From Afipia sp049747295 (lineage in GTDB: Bacteria; Pseudomonadota; Alphaproteobacteria; Rhizobiales; Xanthobacteraceae), in contig NZ_JBMHJM010000001.1 in NCBI RefSeq assembly GCF_049747295.1, positions 248,001 to 312,000 on the forward strand: a DNA stretch of 64,000 nt. Direction: 5' to 3'. This document shows, piece by piece, positions 1-7,708 of the stretch. The translations under genes were made by a program, and so were the position numbers. The notes beneath the pieces are model-generated. The model was not told the origin of the DNA, did no database searches, and saw only the letters and a list, made by a program, of their open reading frames with translations. The stretch's first letter is position 1; each line of letters begins with the position of its first letter.

Positions 1-911
1 TGCAGCACGTCTTCGAAGTAGAACGGCAGCGACACGAAGGCGAGGCCCTGCACCGCGAACGAGCAAACGGCGGTCGCGACCGATAGCGCGAAGACTGGCC
101 GGCGAAACAGGTCGATGGGCAACATCGGGGCTGGATGATCCGCCTGTCTGCGGAGCAGAAGCGCACCAAGCACGACAGTGCCGATCAGGACCGCAATGAC
201 GAGCCACAGCGACGTATTGTGCGCCGCACTGCCGATTCCGAAGATAAACAAACAAAGACAAGCCGAGGTCAGCAGCGCGCCGGGATAATCAAATGCATGC
301 GTGGCGCGCGGGGTTTGCGGCAGCGTCTTCAGGCCGATCAGGATCGCGGCCACGCCAAACGGAATGTTGATGGCAAACAGCCATGGCCAGGAACCGACAG
401 ACAAAATTCCGGAGGCGATTGTCGGCCCCAGAGTAAATGCTGTCGCGACCACGAGGGCGTTGTTACCGAAGCCGCGCCCATGAAGCCGCGAAGGATAAAT
501 AAAGCGCACCAGCGCCGTGTTGACGCTCATGACCCCGGCGGCACCCAATCCCTGAAGAAAGCGCGCAACCAGCAAACTGGGCAAGGACCATGCACAGGCA
601 CAGCCCAACGACGCCACCGTAAACAGCAATAGGCCCCAAAGATAAATCCGTTGATGACCGACGATTTCGCCGAGCGCGGCAACCGGAAGCAAGGTGGCCA
701 CCATCGCGATCTGGTAGACGTTCACGACCCAGATGACGTCCGCGGGCGTCGTATGAAGGTCATTGGCAATCGCGGGCAAGGCGACATTGGCAATAGCCGT
801 ATCAAGCGCGGACATTGCCAGAGCCGTGAAAACGGCCAGCAGCGCCCAGCGCCGCCGCTCCGGAGGAAGGCCGTCGGTCACAGGAGGAAACTTCCCCGAA
901 ATTGCATCCAT
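1..911 (-). CDS. MFS transporter, DHA2 (14-TM, EmrB/QacA-like) drug exporter, C-terminus outside window
   Basis: Reading the complement from ATG at 911 gives about 303 residues that run off the left edge. After a short polar N-terminus (about 25 residues) the first helix carries LDTAIANVALPAIA, the helix-1 motif of the DHA2 family. Further on come VARFLQGLGAAGVM (helix 4 region) and repeated hydrophobic segments. The family exports drugs or metabolites across the inner membrane in exchange for protons; the substrate cannot be read from the sequence. A second possible ATG at 907 is in another frame, so 911 is preferred. No partner gene (for example a membrane fusion protein) lies upstream: the next gene on this strand begins at 3077 and ends at 1062. 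Confidence 0.85.
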   Translation of the reverse strand, partial: MDAISGKFPPVTDGLPPERRRWALLAVFTALAMSALDTAIANVALPAIANDLHTTPADVIWVVNVYQIAMVATLLPVAALGEIVGHQRIYLWGLLLFTVASLGCACAWSLPSLLVARFLQGLGAAGVMSVNTALVRFIYPSRLHGRGFGNNALVVATAFTLGPTIASGILSVGSWPWLFAINIPFGVAAILIGLKTLPQTPRATHAFDYPGALLTSACLCLFIFGIGSAAHNTSLWLVIAVLIGTVVLGALLLRRQADHPAPMLPIDLFRRPVFALSVATAVCSFAVQGLAFVSLPFYFEDVL

Positions 912-1061
912 CCTGCGGGCTTTCCGAAACGCGTTTTCAATGTGGGTGAACGACCGTTATCTAGTCGGGATGCGAAACAATCGACAGTGGCCGGTCTGCA
1001 TGCGGCATATGCATCAGGCTCTACAATGCTCTAAAATCTGACGAAAACGGCTATCCGCGGA

Positions 1062-3077
1062 TCACGTTTTCTGGATCCAGAATTGATACATCTCGGTAAA
1101 GGTTGCGGGGTTCTCCGTCTCGAACAAATGCCAATTATCGAGGTTGGCAGCAGCCGTGTCGTCCGGGAAACGCTTCAGATATCGGCTTCGATATGGGGTC
1201 TGAAATCCCAAGAATTTGAAGCCGGCTTCTGCCAGGAAAGCAGCGATCTGCGGGATTGAAAACTGGTGCTCCTGGACATGAAAGAGCAAATCCCTGCATT
1301 CGCTGGTGCTGAAAAAATCGCCAAACTCGGTCACCGCCATCTGCTGGCCGTCGTGGGGTAGGTTCGCGGCCTGGGCTCGCAATCTCCTCACCTCCGCGAC
1401 GGAGTACCCCCTTCCCTCCTTGGCGAGGACATCACGGGCGACGTTGATATTCTTCCGGGCGATGGCGCTATAAAGCCCGATGTGCATCAGGCCACCGGGC
1501 CGCAGTAGGCTGGCCAGATTTCGCCATCCCTCGAGAGGATCTCCGAGGTGGTGAAGCACACCCGATGAATCGATGACGTCGAACATCATGTCCGGCTTGA
1601 ACGCCAGAATGTCGGCCCGAGCGTAACGGATGTTTTTCAACCCCAGTTCCTGGGTTTTTCTGGCCGCATAGCTCAGGCTGCTCAAGCTGAGATCAATGGC
1701 TAAAACGTCGGCGTTCTTGAACTGCTGCGCACGTTGAATCGCGTGCATCCCTGTTCCACAACCTGCAATCAGAACACTGATCGGACGATCGCCAATCGCC
1801 TGATACGGAGCACCCGGCATCTGTGCACGCAGGTACTGATCGATCGGCATCGCTTCCTTATCCACTGGAATCCTCGTCCAGCGCGGATAAGGGTTTTCCT
1901 CGTACTGATCCCTCACCTTTTCCGAAACGCTATCCTCGACTGCAGTCAGTTCTTCGATCCGCTCTCGAATTTCCTGCTCTTCGGCCCATTCCAAAATCTG
2001 CTGCTTGATCACGGGTTGAAGAACATCCGGCCAACCCACCTGCGCGAGCCGGTCTGCTCCAGTGAGAGAATGGAGAGGCACGTAGCTTGCAAGAACAGCT
2101 ATTTGAATTGGCGAAACAGTTCCGCCTGCGTCTAGCGTCCCAACGATCGAATCACGAAGACTCAAAATCTGAGATTCTTCACGATCACTGAGGTCGAACA
2201 CATACTCATTGATATGGCACTGTTGAGCGATGGCCGCACTGAGCGGCAGCCACACGTCGAGAGCTTCCAGCTCTCCTTTGGAAACTTCGTCCAATAGTGC
2301 GGCACGAGTCGCCGTTAAAACTCGCTCAAGCGCGATATCGGTAACCGGACACGCCACCAAAAGGGCGTGCAACAATCCGTCAGCCGCAATTGACGCACGT
2401 TCATCAGAGCTGAACAGGTCGTTCAAGCGAGAGGAGCCTGGCGTCAACGAACGCTCCAAGCTTCGCTTGAACGCAGGCATCTGCACCAGAAGCACACACA
2501 CGCCGCGAGAAATATCTCTTGGCCGACACCACGCTTCGACGAGCGCGCGAGATAGAAACTGAACGGCGCTACGGTCGAACTTGGTGCTTAAGGGGTCCAG
2601 AGATCGCAGCACCGTCACAAAAGTGGACTTCAAATCCGGCGTAATGCCCAATTGCAGTCCCTGCATGGCAGTTTTGAGGGCTTCGGCGCCTTGTCCACTC
2701 AGAAACAACAAGGCAGCGAGATTGTTGTGTGCGCCGGGATAGTCAGGCTGCAGTTCCAATGCTTTCCGGTTGTGGCGAATTGCCTCTTGCTCACGTCCGC
2801 ATTCGGCCAGCACGCGCGCTAAGTTATAGTGCAGTTCCGCGTTACGCTTTTCCGATGCGATAGCCTTCTTGAGCAGATCAATACCGTCGGCGCTGTGGCC
2901 CAATTGATGAGCCAGAATGCCCAGGAAGCCGAGAGCGCCGGAATGCCGGGGATTAGCGGCCAGGACCTGCCGATAGCCGGCTTCGGCTTCGCTCATCTGG
3001 CCGGCGCGGTGATACGCAAAAGCCTGCGCAAACAGCGCATCTTCGAACGGCCGTGATTGCATTTTCCTGCTGCTCAT
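1062..3077 (-). CDS. TPR-repeat protein fused to SAM-dependent methyltransferase
   Basis: A 671-residue protein in two parts. Residues about 10-150 form tandem TPR helices (for example AFAYHRAGQMSEAEAGYRQV, LHYNLARVLAECGREQEAIR). A helical middle of about 250 residues follows. The C-terminal 270 residues are a class I methyltransferase with glycine loop VLIAGCGTGMHAIQRA, acidic D in VLAIDLSLSSL and a VIDSSGVLHHLGDP segment (motif post I). Such TPR-methyltransferases are usually annotated as protein, lipid or sugar methyltransferases, but the substrate is unknown. The reading frame extends upstream to a TTG at 3173, but the ATG at 3077 (or ATG 3062, four bases after AGGA) begins the TPR domain cleanly and I chose 3077. 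It is monocistronic and divergent from the small gene at 3286. Confidence 0.8.
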   Translation of the reverse strand: MSSRKMQSRPFEDALFAQAFAYHRAGQMSEAEAGYRQVLAANPRHSGALGFLGILAHQLGHSADGIDLLKKAIASEKRNAELHYNLARVLAECGREQEAIRHNRKALELQPDYPGAHNNLAALLFLSGQGAEALKTAMQGLQLGITPDLKSTFVTVLRSLDPLSTKFDRSAVQFLSRALVEAWCRPRDISRGVCVLLVQMPAFKRSLERSLTPGSSRLNDLFSSDERASIAADGLLHALLVACPVTDIALERVLTATRAALLDEVSKGELEALDVWLPLSAAIAQQCHINEYVFDLSDREESQILSLRDSIVGTLDAGGTVSPIQIAVLASYVPLHSLTGADRLAQVGWPDVLQPVIKQQILEWAEEQEIRERIEELTAVEDSVSEKVRDQYEENPYPRWTRIPVDKEAMPIDQYLRAQMPGAPYQAIGDRPISVLIAGCGTGMHAIQRAQQFKNADVLAIDLSLSSLSYAARKTQELGLKNIRYARADILAFKPDMMFDVIDSSGVLHHLGDPLEGWRNLASLLRPGGLMHIGLYSAIARKNINVARDVLAKEGRGYSVAEVRRLRAQAANLPHDGQQMAVTEFGDFFSTSECRDLLFHVQEHQFSIPQIAAFLAEAGFKFLGFQTPYRSRYLKRFPDDTAAANLDNWHLFETENPATFTEMYQFWIQKT

Positions 3078-3285
3078 CAGTTCGTCTGTGTTTTCCGACC
3101 GCTTTGATCGATGAATGCGCCATATAACAGTGGCCCAACGATTGGAGCAAAGTGCTTTACATCCGCTCCCCAACGACCCTGCAGGCTATAGTTACTGCAC
3201 GATGTCGTGATTAAATAGCCCCTTGCCCACCGAGTTCGTCCCCCTTAAAAACGGCTGTTTCCTCTTGCATCAAGGGAGAAACATC

Positions 3286-3591
3286 TTGGGTGAACTCACC
3301 ACATGGCTTTCGGGCCAACATTCTGGCCTTCGCACTTACAAGGCCTTTCGCAATAGAACCCTCCAGCTTTCAGCATCCGACAGCGAGCATCGCGCGCTAT
3401 ATACGCTGCTCGCAGCGATGGCCGGCCGATACATCGAATCTTTTGATGAAGAGCCGCTTCCCGTCGAGACGGCGGATCGTGCTTATAAAAAGCTTCTCAA
3501 GATCGTATCGGAAGCGGAAGGATCGACCTCGGCGCCAGCATCACAGCAGATTCAGGTTCTGAATCATGTGGCGTCGACCGAACTCTTTTGA
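3286..3591 (+). CDS. Small hypothetical protein (101 aa)
   Basis: I do not recognise this protein. The frame is open from TTG 3223, but TTG 3286 is preceded by AAGGGAG at seven bases, the best ribosome-binding site in the region. From there it encodes a soluble, mostly helical protein (GELTTWLSGQHSGLRTYKAF at the N-terminus, many Glu/Lys in the second half, no Cys, no membrane segment). It lies divergent from the TPR-methyltransferase. The 170 bases after it show no further gene and no clear terminator. The start codon remains uncertain because it is not ATG. Confidence 0.5.
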   Translation: MGELTTWLSGQHSGLRTYKAFRNRTLQLSASDSEHRALYTLLAAMAGRYIESFDEEPLPVETADRAYKKLLKIVSEAEGSTSAPASQQIQVLNHVASTELF

Positions 3592-3763
3592 TCCCGGGAT
3601 CGCTGATCCTGGCACCGTCCGCGCGAAAATAATTCGAGGCGCTGGGCCAGCTTGATCACCTCGACGACACTGCGTTCATTTGCCGTCATCAGCGATGCCG
3701 AACGCGATCCTGTGACCGATCGGCATCCCGCGTGCGGTATCGCCGGCGCAGGCCGTAGCTCCG

Positions 3764-4876
3764 TCATGTTCCGATCCGATCTGGAACAAGGTGATTGTCA
3801 CGCAGCAGATCTGCCCACAGGTTTGCGGGGCCGAGCGATCCCGATTTGGAGATGACTTCAACGTCCGACCAACGCCCACCCTGTATCACCGATCGCGGAA
3901 GGCCTGGCATGATCTGGCCTGCCAACTTCAACGATTGCGCACCAATAGCGACACAAAGCGCCCTGAGTGTTTCCCCGCCGGCAACGATAAGCGTCCCCGG
4001 CGGTTGGAGCTGCAAGGTCATCGCCGCAAGCTCGCGCGCAATCCGTTGCGCCGCGTCAGTCCTGGAAAGTCCGGAGGGAAGGCCGAACCGCGCCAGGACA
4101 ACGCCATCCGCTGCAAGCCGGCGCTCCACGTCGCGTGCATGGTCTGGCGCCCCCTCGGTAAGGGTGACCACCTGAGATCCGCATGCCGCAAGCTGCGCGG
4201 CTGTTGCGGGCTGATCAGAGCCGAACAATCCCAGTACCGGAGCTTGCAACCGCGGCGATACACTCACCTCGTGACCGCGCGCCAGCGCTCGAGCAAGACC
4301 GCCACTCCCAACCCATAGGACTGAGCCTTGGGCAGAGCGCCCCACCGCGACGACGCGATCCAGGTCATCTTCGCTCTCGGCGTTGAAGACACTGACGCCT
4401 GGCGGCAATTCCTTCTCCAACTGCCCTTGATGGGCATCGATTCCTTCCGCTGCAAGCAGTGCCAGAATGTTGCCGCCGACGGGCGACCAACTGCCGTCCT
4501 GGGTCCGTGCGAATTGCTGGCCGCCGCGCGTCCGCCGCCCCTGATAGACAAATGCCGGCGCGACAATGCAGGACGACCACCTGCCCGGCCGCAGGCAGGC
4601 CGCGAGTTCAGCGGCCCACTCTCCGCGCATCAGGCTATCGACCTTCTTGAACGCAATGGTCGCGTCATACAGCGCAGGTACCAGCCGTTCGATGATCGGC
4701 ACCACCTGGGCTTTGCCAAGTTCGCGCGTGCCGCTGTCGAGGATCAGGCTTTCCGAAAGCGTTGACGGCAAGCTCTGCGTCCAGCACACCTCCAACGGAC
4801 CGCATAGTCCGACGAATTCAACTCCCGTATCGAGCGCGCCGGTCAGATCGTCCGCAAGAAGCCGAAGCAGCGCCAT
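3764..4876 (-). CDS. Four-carbon acid sugar kinase family protein (DUF1537)
   Basis: 370 residues with the layout of DUF1537 kinases (OtnK/DtnK type), which phosphorylate C4 sugar acids such as erythronate or threonate. The N-terminal domain opens with LLRLLADDLTGALDTGVEF, the characteristic D-D-L-T-G-x-x-D segment, followed by FKKVDSLMRGEW. The C-terminal nucleotide-binding domain holds the glycine-rich VAGGETLRALC and the terminal SKSGSLG. Start ATG 4876 is chosen because DUF1537 similarity begins at once; the frame runs on to TTG 4909. The usual operon partner, a PdxA2-type 4-phosphoerythronate or threonate dehydrogenase, is not present; the quinone oxidoreductase gene upstream is divergent. 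The exact sugar acid is therefore open. Confidence 0.85.
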   Translation of the reverse strand: MALLRLLADDLTGALDTGVEFVGLCGPLEVCWTQSLPSTLSESLILDSGTRELGKAQVVPIIERLVPALYDATIAFKKVDSLMRGEWAAELAACLRPGRWSSCIVAPAFVYQGRRTRGGQQFARTQDGSWSPVGGNILALLAAEGIDAHQGQLEKELPPGVSVFNAESEDDLDRVVAVGRSAQGSVLWVGSGGLARALARGHEVSVSPRLQAPVLGLFGSDQPATAAQLAACGSQVVTLTEGAPDHARDVERRLAADGVVLARFGLPSGLSRTDAAQRIARELAAMTLQLQPPGTLIVAGGETLRALCVAIGAQSLKLAGQIMPGLPRSVIQGGRWSDVEVISKSGSLGPANLWADLLRDNHLVPDRIGT

Positions 4877-4981
4877 CGGGGGTTCGTTTCTCAAAGAAGT
4901 GTCACGCAATCGTGGGTTTGCGCGGTCCAGGAATTTGCGTCAAGACTACCTCATCAATTTCTAAAAACATCGGGAACGCCC

Positions 4982-5950
4982 ATGAAAGCTTATGTCTACG
5001 GGACCAACGGCGCCGCCATCACCGATACCCCCAAACCATCCCCCAAGGGATCGCAGATTTTGGTGAAGGTCCACGCCTGCGGCATGAACCGCGCAGACCT
5101 CGGCATGATCAAGGGGCACGTGCACGGCTCGGCCGGTGGCGCGGGCACAGTCCTTGGAATGGAATGGGCCGGCGAGATTGTCGAACTGGGGCCTGAAGCG
5201 AAGGGCTGGAAGGTCGGCGACCGCGTCATGGGCTCTGGTGCCGGCGGATATGCCGAATACGCGGTGACCGACTATGGCCGCGCCCTCCCTATTCCATCGG
5301 GAATGGGTTTCGAACAAGCCGCATCTTTGGCACTGGCATTGACCACCATGCACAATGCCGTCGTCACCATCGGCGGACTTCAGCCGGGCCAGAACATCCT
5401 GGTCCAGGGAGCAAGCTCAGGCGTCGGGCTGATGGCACAGCAGATCGCCAAGTTGAAAGGTGCAAAACTCGTTATCGGTTCGTCGACCGATGCTGCACGC
5501 CGGGCCCGCCTAAAAGAATGCGGAGCAGATCTCGCAATTGATTCCAATGATCCGAAATGGGTCGATCAAGTGCTCGAAGCCACCGGCGGCGCAGGTGTCG
5601 ACGTCATCATCGATCAGGTATCCGGCAAGCTCGCCAACCAGAATCTGGCCGCAACCAAGGTTCTGGGGCGAATTGTCAATGTCGGCCGTCTCGGCGGTAG
5701 CCACGGCGACTTCGATTTCGATCTCCACGCCGCGCGGCGCATCAGTTACATCGGCGTGACATTCCGCACGCGTTCGCTCGAAGAGATACGGGAGATCTTC
5801 AGCCAAGTCAGACAGGATATCTGGGCGGGTGTCGAAAGCGGCCAGTTGAAATTGCCAATCGATCGCGTGTTCCCGTTCGACGACATCGCGCAAGCCGTCG
5901 ACCACATGTCCACGAACAAGCACTTCGGTAAGATTGTCCTTAAATTCTGA
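4982..5950 (+). CDS. Zinc-independent MDR-family oxidoreductase (quinone oxidoreductase-like)
   Basis: 322 residues, the usual length for quinone oxidoreductases of the medium-chain dehydrogenase family. An N-terminal GroES-like domain contains the substrate-domain motif GMEWAGEIVELGPEAKGWKVG. The Rossmann domain shows LVQGASSGVGLMAQQIAKLKG (AxxGxxG type NADPH motif near residue 145). The structural-zinc cysteine cluster of alcohol dehydrogenases is absent, which supports an NADPH-dependent enone or quinone reductase. ATG 4982 follows GGGAACGCCC. The gene is divergent from the DUF1537 kinase (105 bp between starts). A palindromic repeat lies 35 bp downstream of its stop. The physiological substrate is unknown. 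Confidence 0.88.
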   Translation: MKAYVYGTNGAAITDTPKPSPKGSQILVKVHACGMNRADLGMIKGHVHGSAGGAGTVLGMEWAGEIVELGPEAKGWKVGDRVMGSGAGGYAEYAVTDYGRALPIPSGMGFEQAASLALALTTMHNAVVTIGGLQPGQNILVQGASSGVGLMAQQIAKLKGAKLVIGSSTDAARRARLKECGADLAIDSNDPKWVDQVLEATGGAGVDVIIDQVSGKLANQNLAATKVLGRIVNVGRLGGSHGDFDFDLHAARRISYIGVTFRTRSLEEIREIFSQVRQDIWAGVESGQLKLPIDRVFPFDDIAQAVDHMSTNKHFGKIVLKF

Positions 5951-5985
5951 CGCTTGCTGCGAATGAAACTCATTTTAACAAGCAA

Positions 5986-6061
5986 CTAGTGTGGTGATTC
6001 AGAAGTTCGCTTCATTTTTCTCCGCGCGCCCTTCAGGCGAACTTCGGATTCGGGACACTAG
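5986..6061. repeat. Palindromic repeat copy R1, MITE-like, about 76 bp
   Basis: Begins CTAGTGTGGTGATTCAGAAG and ends with the inverse GAACTTCGGATTCGGGACAC followed by TAG. The two 25-base ends (5986-6010 and 6037-6061) match as inverted repeats at 20 of 25 positions. The element both starts and ends in CTAG, so CTAG may be part of the repeat or a target duplication. Related copies occur at 17124-17285 and 46158-46291. No coding capacity. It sits between two co-directional genes. Confidence 0.8.
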
Positions 6062-6116
6062 CGTTGTTGACGCTCGCCGCAGGATCGTGACAAGTCCCTT
6101 CTAACGAGAGGGGTCG

Positions 6117-7484
6117 ATGAGCGCAGTCAAACAACGAGTTGCGGCAATCTCGATCGCGGCCAGCGCCAGCATGGCCGCGGTCAAGTTCGCGGTTGGCGTG
6201 GCTATTGGCAGTATCGCGTTGATCTCCGAAGCGCTGCACAGCTCTGTCGATCTTGTCGCCACGATCATCACCTGGATCGTGGTCCGCATCTCGGACAAGC
6301 CTGCAGACGCCGAGCATCATTACGGCCACGGCAAAATTGAGAGCCTGTCGGCCCTGCTTGTCATCGCCATGCTTTACATCCTGGCGGGCGGCATCGTGGT
6401 CGAAGCGTTCGGGCGGCTGCGTGAAGGCGCTCCTCCGCCAACTCTGTCGGCATTGCCTTTCATCGTTCTGGTCATCGACATCGCGGTGAACTTCTGGCGC
6501 GCGCATGCCCTGCATCGCACCGCCATGGACACGAAAAGCCAGGCACTCGAAGCCGACGCCCTTCACTTCGCCTCGGACGTATTGGGATCGAGCGCGGTCA
6601 TCATCGGCCTCGGCCTCTCCGCGTTCGGCTATGAATGGGGCGATTCGGCCGCAGCGATCGCCGTTGCTATCCTCATTTCGCTGCTGGGATTGAAACTCGG
6701 CCGCTCAACGATCGAAACCCTGCTCGACCGCGCCCCTGAGGGGGCGACCGAAGCCGCCGAGACTGCAATCCGGGCCATCCCCGGCGTGATTGACGTTGAG
6801 CGGCTGCGGGTTCGAATGGTCGGTGCCCGGCATTTTATCGACGCGACGGTGCAAGTGCCTCGCACCTACCCGATCGACCGCATCGACGCCATCAAGCACA
6901 AGGCCCAGGACGCGGTCACGCGTGCGCTCCACGATGCGGATTTGACATTCACTGCCGTCCCCGTCGCACGCGACAACGAAACTGTTCGCGAGCGAATCAT
7001 GGTGATCGCCCGTAATTCGGGATTGGCCATCCACCACGTCACCGTTCACGACCTCGGCGAGAAGTTGACCGTGGGCATCGACCTGGAAATCGATGCCGAT
7101 ATGCCGCTCGATCGTGCACACAGCATCGCCCACGACCTTGAACATGCGATCCGGGAAGAGTTCGGCTCGGACGTCGAGGTCGACACGCATATCGAACCAC
7201 TGCAGCCGGAATTGCCGCTCGGCACCGATACCGGACCTGAACGGGTTGACGCCATCCAGCAGACGCTTGCTCGTCTTGCCGCTGAAGGCGGAGCAATTCA
7301 TGACGTACATAACGTGCGCGTGCGCAATACCGATGCCGGTGAGATCGTGAATTTTCACTGCCGTGCGGCGCCAACAATGACTGTCCTCGAAGTCCACGAA
7401 CACGTCGATGCCATCGAGCGTGGACTGCGCCGCGCCTATCCATCGGTCAAGCGCGTCATCAGTCACGCCGAACCGGCACACTGA
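6117..7484 (+). CDS. Cation diffusion facilitator (CDF/FieF-like) divalent metal exporter
   Basis: 455 residues. The first 200 form the six-helix CDF membrane domain with two HxxxD metal sites: H-S-S-V-D in SEALHSSVDLVATI (helix 2) and H-F-A-S-D in DALHFASDVLGSSA (helix 5). The cytoplasmic half carries histidine-rich CTD-like segments and is about 150 residues longer than FieF (300 aa), apparently with a duplicated ferredoxin-like cytoplasmic domain (residues about 210-290, 290-370 and 375-455 look like three successive modules). CDF proteins export Zn, Fe, Co, Mn or Ni with proton antiport; the metal cannot be assigned. ATG 6117 follows GAGAGGGG. Its promoter must lie in or downstream of repeat R1. 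Confidence 0.9.
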   Translation: MSAVKQRVAAISIAASASMAAVKFAVGVAIGSIALISEALHSSVDLVATIITWIVVRISDKPADAEHHYGHGKIESLSALLVIAMLYILAGGIVVEAFGRLREGAPPPTLSALPFIVLVIDIAVNFWRAHALHRTAMDTKSQALEADALHFASDVLGSSAVIIGLGLSAFGYEWGDSAAAIAVAILISLLGLKLGRSTIETLLDRAPEGATEAAETAIRAIPGVIDVERLRVRMVGARHFIDATVQVPRTYPIDRIDAIKHKAQDAVTRALHDADLTFTAVPVARDNETVRERIMVIARNSGLAIHHVTVHDLGEKLTVGIDLEIDADMPLDRAHSIAHDLEHAIREEFGSDVEVDTHIEPLQPELPLGTDTGPERVDAIQQTLARLAAEGGAIHDVHNVRVRNTDAGEIVNFHCRAAPTMTVLEVHEHVDAIERGLRRAYPSVKRVISHAEPAH

Positions 7485-7708
7485 TTGCGAAACGTTGCGC
7501 GGCCGATCGGGCACTGCGTTCTCGTTTCGGACTCACTTTGCGCGCGCCAAATCGTCCCAATCTTCTTTGGATAAGATTTATTTCGCTTTAAGGATTCGTT
7601 GACTCTCGACAGCACCGAAAAAGTGGATTCAAATCGACCTATGATTCGAGAGGTCGGGGAAAACCTCTCGGGCGGGGTGGCAGACAGAAAATTCAAGGGG
7701 CCGAAGGC

